The notes below the pieces were generated by a model. The model searched no databases, was not told the DNA's origin, and worked only from the letters and a program-made list of their open reading frames with translations. The position numbers were made by a program, and so were the translations under genes. Shown here one piece after another: positions 58,001 to 64,000 of a DNA stretch of 64,000 nucleotides (its first letter is position 1; each line of letters starts with the position of its first letter). The DNA is from Thraustochytrium sp. TN22. Lineage: Eukaryota > Sar > Bigyra > Thraustochytrida > Thraustochytriidae. The stretch covers positions 62,001 through 126,000 of the forward strand of contig JABLUY010000001.1 of assembly GCA_013306675.1 (NCBI GenBank), read 5' to 3'.

Positions 58001-58527
58001 CGATGCACTATGAGCGGGTCGTCACGGTTTCTGACTCCTCAGGCCGCGCGCTCAAGTCGTACGGTCGCTGCTACTCGTCACGGTCATTGTATCTTATCGC
58101 GCCACTCGCCTTCGCTCTCATCCTCTCTCTCGTTTATGGCCTCTTTCTCATGTACCAGTCGCGGAGCATTCCGTCCGAGTACGGCGAAGGCCGCTACATT
58201 GCATTTGCACTCACCACTGCATTTGAGTCCCTCGTCCTAGGCATTCCAGTTCTCTTTCTCGCCCATGACAACCCGACGGCGTCCTTCGTCATCAAAATGG
58301 CCCTGGTGGTCATCACGAGCGCTGGCACCGTTGGTTTTCTTCTGGTGCCAAAGGTGTGGCACGTCTATTCGAAACGCTCGCGTCCACACCGCACCGACAA
58401 ATCCTCCTCGTCAGCCATCACGTCACATTCAACACATGTGCGCGAGACTACGGGGCAGCCAGCCAAGGATGCCGCACCTCAAATTTCCGTGCATACCGGC
58501 GATGGCAATCATTATCTGTCAACGTAA
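55012..58527 (+). CDS. PstS-like phosphate-binding domain fused to a class C GPCR
   Basis: 1,171 residues from the ATG at 55012, with a signal peptide (VLLRLSAVAVAMAMCAG). Residues ~75-455 match bacterial PstS and keep its phosphate ligand motifs in order: AGATFP (~84), GIGSGKG (~113), GSDS (~150) and VVRADGSGTSE (~259-269), the R-x-D-x-S-G-T loop. Residues ~470-800 look like a second PstS-type fold (MISYSGAMVFQNVIKQYELA; WEDPEIQRFNP) in which these ligand loops are not evident. Seven helices follow (~841-1112): LVGFSIAITCLLLSVFSWLA, LALAPLLYSV-like TM3 with FSSLWLKTWRLGRLF, and a TM7 ending FLLVPKVWHVYS, the class C FxxPK signature. A ~60-residue Ser/Thr-rich tail completes it. It is probably a plasma-membrane receptor sensing phosphate or a related oxyanion. 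No introns are apparent. Confidence 0.88.
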   Translation: MNRTKSRLDEIMLVLLRLSAVAVAMAMCAGRVRASLPARCPAMELGVLPKESCLIELAVCLNESLAEVSPERTMDGEKIVLQAAGATFPLRLYQEAIFAYSFENQSVAVSYAGIGSGKGKCRIKSYVDACDNVCGEYSDSNEEYFVDFIGSDSLLTDSDYGAYPDLQMFPAVGGAVVPIYNLPGLDALNHTLVLTKEVLAQIFRKCNEADANLTYACQPGSIHTWNDERIKAINRHASDAALTAAIEAVLDAAGDIELVVRADGSGTSEIFKGALALFEEAFATQFEGHIGSSNDHYPALAVKHDGNSGVAGHVSATVGAIGYSVLGEALALDLPRALMATTSGALPVEATTTTVANAMVERGLDFGTANPDRLNAVISDASGSQAWPMAGYTYFVVRKETTRPGASCANRKALQDFLLWFYTHEVPQSIAISLGFAPLPDELRAIIVARIQQDLYCEGNILYEPVIDTSPMISYSGAMVFQNVIKQYELAYSVIAPETRFADELTSAGSVQAIEAVAAGRHSIAMALSSNAEAGTLIQEGANIAAFSYVGIGLGVSVNFCSSGEDNLAAFCDEVTSFNASVGLLAGILSGSVARWEDPEIQRFNPTLAAKIADHRASDPSWDVPGITVFGTAESGDELVSRFVSLVAALSGDESFQLAFTALKRNQEDVRSAVATTAFSIAYNPAIGDANQRHAFFARVTLDDGATYTLPNTNGVAACATADSYDEVTGVFNFQNAESGDCYPLADVLNLVVRTQHEGDIECGNEGAGYAYTLYFGFLLLNVLSKGNDASVEEPLERQGLVPLSALNASLGRNYETLTAISCNGMSILAPAHDMQLIPAPLVGFSIAITCLLLSVFSWLAVWVRRHRRQKIVMIASPLFLQQMLLGAAIATSAIIPLAMQDDGTFHDMEESSEAAVVNDAIFPGIDIACALAPLLYSVGFTILFSSLWLKTWRLGRLFLNPRLKRRHITNRALQSYQIMLMVVVLGLNGIWILVDPMHYERVVTVSDSSGRALKSYGRCYSSRSLYLIAPLAFALILSLVYGLFLMYQSRSIPSEYGEGRYIAFALTTAFESLVLGIPVLFLAHDNPTASFVIKMALVVITSAGTVGFLLVPKVWHVYSKRSRPHRTDKSSSSAITSHSTHVRETTGQPAKDAAPQISVHTGDGNHYLST

Positions 58528-59481
58528 AGGCCGACGAAGAAGGGGAACAGACTTCGTCGTGCTTGCGGTCACGCTGGCACAAGGATAAAATCGCGCGGCG
58601 CCCGAGAGGGCGGCAGCGACCGGGCTGGCCACGGGGAAGGGGTGCGTGAGTCTTCGCCAAACCCTTTTCGTTTAGGAGGCAGCCGCTCGTACACAGCGAG
58701 CCGCCGCAGCCATGGTAGTCATCATCTTTCCATTTTCCTTGAAAATCTTCTGAGCGGGCAGCGGCGTACTGCCTAACTCAGGACCGCCAGCATCCCAAGG
58801 CCACCAAGCCCACAGATGGCATCACGTTCTGACCCGTGGAACACTGATACGACTGCTCGTGGCTTGTACGAGGGCCATGCCGCGCAACGCCGCGTCTCTG
58901 GGGCGCCGAGCGCTTGCTACGGTCGCGCTTCTCAGGCTTCGGTGCCTGGCAAGTTGACAGTGCAGCACACAGCAGCCAAGCGCGGCCTCACTTGATGTGG
59001 CATCGCCGCGTTGGCCATGGCCTAGAGCACCTGAAGACCCAGGGTGCCTCTGCTCGCGTTGCGCCTCCATGGAATAGGCGGCTGCCGAGCCCTAATGCGT
59101 CACGAAGGATACGTGGCCCTGTTGTTTGTCGCAACGCGGCCGCCGACGAGCAGAACTCGCAGCAGCCCCAGCTCACTTTTTTTTAAAAGTTAGGAACGTG
59201 CGCCAGCCCGTATTGCGCCGAGCTCCGTGGCTCTAGTAGCTTCAAGGACGTGGCGCATGCAGAAGTGTGGGCAGTCATGAGCGCAATTGTTGAGTTGACG
59301 GCGTAGACCTAGCCTTCCATTCATGTATTCGTAAGCTGCAAAGCGCTTCTCGCCAATCCCCGGTACGGAACCGTGTTATTGCGCTTGAGATCTCGTGCGT
59401 AGGAACGAATTCTGTGCCACCCTCCGCGTCCTCGACGGGGTCACCGCCACGCAAGACGCACTCCTCCTGTTATCAAGGGAT
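58528..59481. other. Gene-free interval
   Basis: 3' flank of the receptor gene and unique sequence with no supportable ORF or splice model. Confidence 0.45.
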
Positions 59482-59565
59482 CGCGTGCGACAAGGTCAGA
59501 GGGCGGAAGATCAGCAAGAGCGACGCCTGGATGCCCGCCCCGTCGGAAGCCTCGTGTGACGCGCC
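59482..59565 (+). repeat. Dispersed coding-like block, copy 2
   Basis: Reads CDKVRGRKISKSDAWMPAP and SEASCDAP on the plus strand. It is inverted relative to 50394-50463 and holds ~18-21 extra in-frame bases. As at 50 kb, it points away from a nearby copy of the broken WG/helical family. Confidence 0.6.
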
Positions 59566-59728
59566 CATCTCGGGCGATCTCGGAGGGATCCCGGGCGCGC
59601 GGCGAAAGTCTCAGCGACTCCCGGCTCGAACGCTCAAAATACTTCGCACGCTGCCGTCAATGCAACCCATGCATGATCGCGCAGCGCCACGAGCTGCTCC
59701 CAGCGCGGCTCTGCGCCAACCAAGGCGC

Positions 59729-60653
59729 TCACCTCTTTGTATCCCGTACAAAGGCCCTAGGCAGCTTTACTGCCCAGGCATCGCAACCCTCAGTCTGGCG
59801 CCAAGCCTCCCCGCGGCATCGGCAGACTCGCAACTCCGGCTCGACCTGGCCTCCAGCTCTCGACCGTACCAACAACCCTTTCACCCCGTTCCTCGCCCGG
59901 CCACCTTGGCCGGCGCGAGGGCGGGGCTTCGTTGCGTTTCTAAGACCTGTCCATCTTTTAGCTTTCGACTGGATCAGTGCTTCTTCGCTTGTTACCTGTC
60001 GCACCCTTTGCTGAAACTTCCCGCCAAGGGTGACCTTCCTTGTCTTGCGCAAGTCCTCCAGCGTCTTCTTTGCGACGCCTTTCATGGGTAATGCCCGCGC
60101 GGGACGGCCTTTCGGCGCTGCCCTGATGACCGTGATTGTCGCCTCGATCAGGTTGCGCACCTCGCGTGACTTCTCGCCGACGCCAGTGCGCCTCTGGCCA
60201 ATAAGCGTGAATCATGCCCGTATTGTAAGAGGATACATGAACTCCGTCATTCGCACGGTCGCGGCCAAGACGTCGCTGACCACCGCTCGCACCCATGTGT
60301 CGTCCTCCGGCAGCTCTCCCTTCTCGCGGTCCTTCTTGCTGAGCAGCTTCTTGCGAGACTTGATGAAACGAGCCTCCTTGCCCTTCTCCTTCGCATTGCC
60401 CTCCAGCTTCTCACTCGACGCCGCGTCTGCCCTGATCGCCTGGGAAGCCTCGAGCACTCCGGCACGATAACGCTTCGCCCGCGGTTAGGCAGGATCTTGC
60501 GCTTGCCCGGCCAGGTTTGCGCCCGCCTCTATGATGCAACGTGTCACCGCTGTCGTTGCCCTCGCTCGCGTCGTCCCGCGCCTCGTCGTTGCCCTTGTGT
60601 TCGCCTTCATATGCTGATGCAGATGCGCCATCCATGGTTGGGCGCCCCGCCAC
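59729..60653 (-). pseudogene. Second broken copy of the unclassified family (helical part)
   Basis: Minus-strand coding-like sequence: an acidic start (EHKGNDEARDDASEGNDSGD), then GVLEASQAIRADAASSEKLE, ARFIKSRKKLLSKKDREKGE, TWVRAVVSDVLAATVRMTEF with MYP, and SREVRNLIEATITVIRAAPK. The block W-x5-V-x3-L-x4-RM-x-E-x-(L/M)YP is shared with the 52.7-kb copy (WIELVRAMLWVFKRMAEILYP region), as is the later basic helix. The frame is broken at least twice. The Cys cluster and WG units seen at 52-53 kb were not found here. Confidence 0.4.
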
Positions 60654-61000
60654 CTAGAGCGCCGCCCAGCGCCTGTTTCGCCGTCTGCAAGCTCCCAGGG
60701 GAGCCCCTAGCGGCTCCAGTGCGTGGCGTCACCATCGCGCGCCTCGAATTCGGTCTGCTCGACGCCCTGCTTGAGCCCGTCGCCAGCATGCGCAAATCGC
60801 TCGTGCTCAACGACCAAGCTAACGACGTCCGAGTCACTTGGTGGGCGAGACCTTGGCCGGGTCGGCTTCGCTATGCGCACGCCCAGGCGAGCAGAAAGAG
60901 CCATCCATCGCACGAGAATCGATCATTCGTTGCTTAACCCGTTTTGGTTGTACCGGGTATCAGGTAACCCCCCCCCTCTTCAAGTTATAAAGAAAAAAAA
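60654..61000. other. Short gene-free interval
   Basis: 3' flank of IWS1 and the edge of the broken copy. An A/T-rich stretch lies just 3' of the IWS1 stop (minus strand). Confidence 0.4.
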
Positions 61001-62566
61001 TTAGACGGCCTTCTTGGTGATGCGGCGGCGTTTGGCGAGCTGCTTCTCCATCTCGCGGCGCTTCTCGGAGGGGCGCGCGTAGAAGCGCTCGTCCTTTTCC
61101 TGGGAGTGCTGTGGCTTGTAGATGAACTCGACTTGGTTGGCCTGCGGGATACGCGCGCGCGAGGAGCCCTGGTCCTTCTTGGTCTGGGCCTCCTCGACGA
61201 CCTTTTGGATGCGGTCCTTGCGGGACATGGGAGCGAGCTCGGAGAGGCCGCGACGGGCGGGCGAGCCTGAAACTGCGGCAGCGGCAGCGGCAGCGCCGCC
61301 GGGGCCCGCCGGGCGCGGGCGGCGCGGGGATGGGGAGCGCGAGCGCATGGGCCTGTCCTCGTCGTCGCCGTCGCCGTCGCCGCGGCGCATGGGATCCATC
61401 TCGGGCGCGCGGAAGATTTCGCGCGCCCACTGCTGCATGAGCGCGGCGAGGATTTGTTTGTTGGACTCAAGCTCAGAGGGGTGCTGACGCAAAAAGTTGA
61501 CGACCTTGCCGAGGCCGCTCCGGCGCAGGTGGTCCTGGTCAATGTGCAGCTGCGGCAGCAGCGCGATGACGCGCGTGCGCAGCGCCTGTGCCGGCAGCGA
61601 GCGATCTACCTTGTTGGGATGAAGCCACTTGGTGAGCACGTCTAGTCCGTTCTCCTCGAGAAAAGCGGTGCGCGCGTCCGTTGGGCGCAGCTTGGCCTCG
61701 ATGTCGTCGAGCATGCGCAGCTTGTGCACGGCCGGCTTCAGCCTGGCGCGCGCGTCGCGGTCGCGGTGGTACGCACGCTCCATGCCGAAGATGAGATTGG
61801 CGATCTCCTTTGCAGCTGGGTTGTCCGTACCTGTCTCCTCGCCGTCGCCGCCCTTCTTCTTGCGGTTCTTGTTGCGGCGCGCGGCCATCTGCTTGAGCAC
61901 CTTTTGGAACTCGGTCTGCTCCTCGCCCTCGACCGCCTCGTTCTTCTTCTTGCCGCCTGGCCCGCCCTCGTCGTCCGAGTGCTCCTTCTGCTGGGCGTAC
62001 TCGTCCAGGGCCTCCTGGTCGTCCTCAGCATTGTCGATGAAGTTGTCGTCATCGTCGTCGGACTTGCCGCCGCCGCTCTCGCGCGCCGCGGCGCTTGCCC
62101 TTTGCGCGCGATTGGCCGGCTTGGCCTTCGCCGCGGCCTTGCCCGCCTTGCGCTTCTTGGTCAGCGTCTTGCCCTTGCCCTTTTTTCGCGCCGGCCCGTC
62201 ATCCTCGTCCGACGAGTCCCCTGAGGACGACGAGCTATCCCCGGACGACGACGAAGACGACGACGACGACGACGACCCGGAGCTGCTCGAGGAGTCGCTC
62301 CCATCGCCGCCGCCCTTGTTGAGCACCTTCTTCTTCTTCTTCTTGTTCTTGCCGCGAGCAGTCACCACCTTCTTCTTGGTCAGCTTCTTGCCCTCGCCGC
62401 CGGCCTCGCCGGCCTCGCCGGCCGCGCCGGCCTCTGCCTCTGCCTCTGCCTCAGGCCCGGCCTCCGCCTCTGCCGCGCCCGCGCCGCCCTCCTTCTGCCG
62501 CTGCTCCAGCTCGCGCCGCACGCCCTCGTCGCCGGACTCCCCGTCGCTGCCGCCCAGCGTCTCCAT
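61001..62566 (-). CDS. IWS1: Transcription elongation factor IWS1/Spn1
   Basis: 521 residues from the ATG at 62566, directly behind a GGCGC run; the open frame continues to 62806 only through that run. The N-terminal ~240 residues are disordered, acidic and Ser/Asp/Lys-rich, as in IWS1 elsewhere. Residues ~247-400 are the TFIIS N-terminal-type (TND) helical domain with IWS1 hallmarks: GLDVLTKWLHPNKVDRSLP, LRRSGLGKVVNFLRQHPSEL, NKQILAALMQQWAREIF. A basic C-terminus ends in RRRITKKAV. Its role is to bind Spt6 and RNA polymerase II during elongation. The identification is firm. Confidence 0.93.
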   Translation of the reverse strand: METLGGSDGESGDEGVRRELEQRQKEGGAGAAEAEAGPEAEAEAEAGAAGEAGEAGGEGKKLTKKKVVTARGKNKKKKKKVLNKGGGDGSDSSSSSGSSSSSSSSSSSGDSSSSSGDSSDEDDGPARKKGKGKTLTKKRKAGKAAAKAKPANRAQRASAAARESGGGKSDDDDDNFIDNAEDDQEALDEYAQQKEHSDDEGGPGGKKKNEAVEGEEQTEFQKVLKQMAARRNKNRKKKGGDGEETGTDNPAAKEIANLIFGMERAYHRDRDARARLKPAVHKLRMLDDIEAKLRPTDARTAFLEENGLDVLTKWLHPNKVDRSLPAQALRTRVIALLPQLHIDQDHLRRSGLGKVVNFLRQHPSELESNKQILAALMQQWAREIFRAPEMDPMRRGDGDGDDEDRPMRSRSPSPRRPRPAGPGGAAAAAAAVSGSPARRGLSELAPMSRKDRIQKVVEEAQTKKDQGSSRARIPQANQVEFIYKPQHSQEKDERFYARPSEKRREMEKQLAKRRRITKKAV

Positions 62567-62568
62567 GG

Positions 62569-62610
62569 CGCCGCGCCGCGCCGCGCCGCGCCGCGCCGCG
62601 CCGGGCCGGG
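62569..62610. repeat. GGCGC pentamer run adjacent to the IWS1 start
   Basis: About seven sense-strand GGCGC units, grading into GGCCC, begin 3 nt upstream of the ATG at 62566. Confidence 0.65.
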
Positions 62611-62659
62611 CCGGCTCGGGCCGGGCGGGCCGGGCCGCGGGCGCGGGAGGACCTGCGCG

Positions 62660-62691
<32 letters not shown>

Positions 62692-63333
62692 TGCCGGGAC
62701 GCGACCGCGCGGATCGAACGAGCTCTGGCGTCGGGCGAAGCCTGAGCGCGCCGCGGCGCCGATGCGCGGTTGGGCCGCTTCTCCGCGGCTTGGGCCGCTT
62801 TCCCATAACAAGCTAGCAAGCTTGCAAGCGAGCTCGCTCCAGCTAGCTAGTGTCGCAAGCTTCGCAAGCTTATGGTAGCAAGCACAATTTGCACGACGAA
62901 GGGATGTGCCAAGCAAGCAGCAACGAGCAGCAAGCGTCCAGCAGGCTTCGGAGGCGCAACGCGAGCATACTAGTAAGTGGCACCGGCCTCGCGGGTGCTT
63001 GCTCGCACCGGGTCACGGCAAGACGTGGAGGGGAACTGGAGAACCGGGAAGTGGTCGCAAGTGGTCGGTCGTTGGGTCGGCGTCAGGTCCGCGTCGGTCG
63101 TGGCCGATCGGCGTGTTCTCGCTTGCGTTCTCTCTCATGGTCTCTCACTTGAAAGTTTTCATCGATCGTTCGGCGGACGTGGAGAGCGTCGTCAGCTTGC
63201 TGTCATGTCACGGCACGGCACGTGGCCAGGATTTCTCGCGTGGTCACGGTCATGACGGTCAGGTGATGACGATGCCGATCGAGCCGGGCACGGCACGTGG
63301 CCAGGATCTCTCGCGTGGTCACGGTCATGGCGG
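62611..63333. other. Intergenic region upstream of IWS1
   Basis: No gene seen. Repeated GCAAGCTT motifs occur near 62817-62870 (AAGCTTGCAAGCGAGCT, GCAAGCTTCGCAAGCTT). The right part contains a tandem duplication that reaches into the next gene. Confidence 0.5.
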
Positions 63334-63364
63334 TCAGGTGATGACGATGCCGCTCGAGCCGGGC
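63215..63364. repeat. Two 75-bp tandem units at the 3' end of the terminal gene
   Basis: Two copies of a 75-bp unit (63215-63289 and 63290-63364) differ at a few positions. The stop of the minus-strand gene lies in the second unit, so the copy beyond the stop is a duplicated gene end in the 3' flank. Confidence 0.75.
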
Positions 63365-64000
63365 GGAGTGGAGGCAGAGGCGACAGCGGAGGACGCAGAG
63401 CCATCAGCGGCGGCGCCAGCAGTGGTGGCAGCCGGGGATAGGCTGTCGGCCTCGCTCGCGGAGTCGCTGTCATCGAGCTCAAGGGTGTCGTCGTCGTGGG
63501 CCTCAGCATGGTCTGTACGACGCAGCACGACGGCAGACCCGGACTGAATGCGGCGCGTGGAGACCGAGGCCGAGACCGAATTGTGCATGGGGAAGCTGGG
63601 CCGCCGGCCGGCCGGCCGGAGCCCGCGCGGCGAGGCGTCCTTGTCGCGGTACATGTAGAGTGCGAGAGCCGCGGCGCTGAGCGTGAAGACGCGGTCCAGG
63701 CTGAAGCTGGCGACGCCGGCGCGAGCAAGAGCGGGCGAAGTCCTGTCGGTGGCGCCTGCCGAGTAGATCGCGAGCAGGGTCTGGCCAAAGGCGAGCGCGG
63801 CGAAGGCGAAGAGCAGCGCTGTAATGAGCCGAAGGCGGCCAACGAATCCGCGTAGCTGCGCGGACTGCCGCATCGTGTGCTGGTGGTGGTGGGCCAGCGG
63901 GCTTAGCGACAATGATGGAGGCCGCGCATGCGCGTGCACGCTGGAGCCTGACGAGGAAGAGGAGGCTACAGAAGAGCGGAAGTGGTAGGTGCCGTTGTTG
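63334..64000 (-). CDS. C-terminal part of a membrane protein (N-terminus outside window)
   Basis: The frame is open to the right edge, so at least 221 residues are present. A Ser-rich loop (SSVASSSSSGSS) precedes two hydrophobic helices, LITALLFAFAALAFGQTLLA and VFTLSAAALALYMY, which is followed by RDKD. A ~110-residue cytoplasmic-like tail is Ser/Asp/Ala-rich (DDDTLELDDSDSASEADS). It may be the end of a multi-pass receptor or transporter. The family cannot be decided from this part. Confidence 0.55.
   Translation of the reverse strand, partial: NNGTYHFRSSVASSSSSGSSVHAHARPPSLSLSPLAHHHQHTMRQSAQLRGFVGRLRLITALLFAFAALAFGQTLLAIYSAGATDRTSPALARAGVASFSLDRVFTLSAAALALYMYRDKDASPRGLRPAGRRPSFPMHNSVSASVSTRRIQSGSAVVLRRTDHAEAHDDDTLELDDSDSASEADSLSPAATTAGAAADGSASSAVASASTPPGSSGIVIT

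Noticed and set aside
61629-62816. 395-codon plus-strand frame opposite IWS1
   Set aside because: Ser/Pro/Leu-rich shadow of the Lys/Glu/Ser-rich IWS1 N-terminus.
1-64000. tRNA, rRNA or riboswitch genes
   Set aside because: I saw no tRNA-like B-box/T-loop pairs or rRNA signatures by eye; a covariance-model search would be needed to exclude small RNAs.

Overview
The window is nuclear DNA of a GC-rich protist. It holds long, mostly intronless ORFs, secretory and mitochondrial proteins, a patched-like transporter pair, a class C GPCR, and one gene with 12 GT-AG introns. The extracellular Pro-Thr ladders, the plant-type L-galactonolactone dehydrogenase, the very large ankyrin proteins and the GABA-B-like 7TM receptor fit a stramenopile, perhaps a thraustochytrid-like labyrinthulomycete. 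That placement is inference. I recognised no tRNA, rRNA, CRISPR array or complete transposon.

Layout, left half. 0-4 kb: the tail of a membrane protein, a Coa1/Tim21-like mitochondrial protein and a coiled-coil protein. 3.7-8.1 kb: no supportable gene. 8.1-14.2 kb: a 2,026-residue type I surface protein. 15.4-20.9 kb: an ankyrin protein with about 39 repeats. 20.96-23.34 kb, minus strand: a spliced leucine-rich-repeat gene in which 11 consecutive exons are exactly 84 nt and each encodes one 28-residue repeat, all split in phase 2. 24.1-34.5 kb: two tandem patched/dispatched-like proteins with Pro-Thr stalks.

Layout, right half. 35.1-40.9 kb: an ankyrin/coiled-coil protein, a four-TM protein and an IQ/Sfi1-like protein. 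41.4-42.1 kb: a decayed prohibitin. 42.2-45.3 kb: L-galactonolactone dehydrogenase divergent from a DGQHR/ParB-like gene. 46-54 kb is accessory and rearranged: a decayed TPR gene, a 1.4-kb segmental duplication carrying two nearly identical GPI-type Cys-rich surface proteins, and fragments of a dispersed unclassified family. 55.0-58.5 kb: the most notable gene, a PstS-type phosphate-binding domain with a complete set of visible ligand residues, a second degenerate PstS-like domain, and a class C 7TM domain. 59.5-60.7 kb: another copy of the unclassified family. 61.0-62.6 kb: IWS1/Spn1. The window ends inside a minus-strand membrane-protein gene.

Two 5'-flank patterns recur. Five genes (LRR, ankyrin/coiled-coil, L-galactonolactone dehydrogenase, DGQHR, IWS1) carry GGCGC/GCGCC pentamer runs within about 50 nt of the ATG. 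Five other genes, all for secreted or membrane proteins, carry a CCAGTGG/CCACTGG core 130-170 nt upstream. Both need a genome-wide test. Starts were set at the first credible ATG, because several of the longest frames begin at GTG or TTG.
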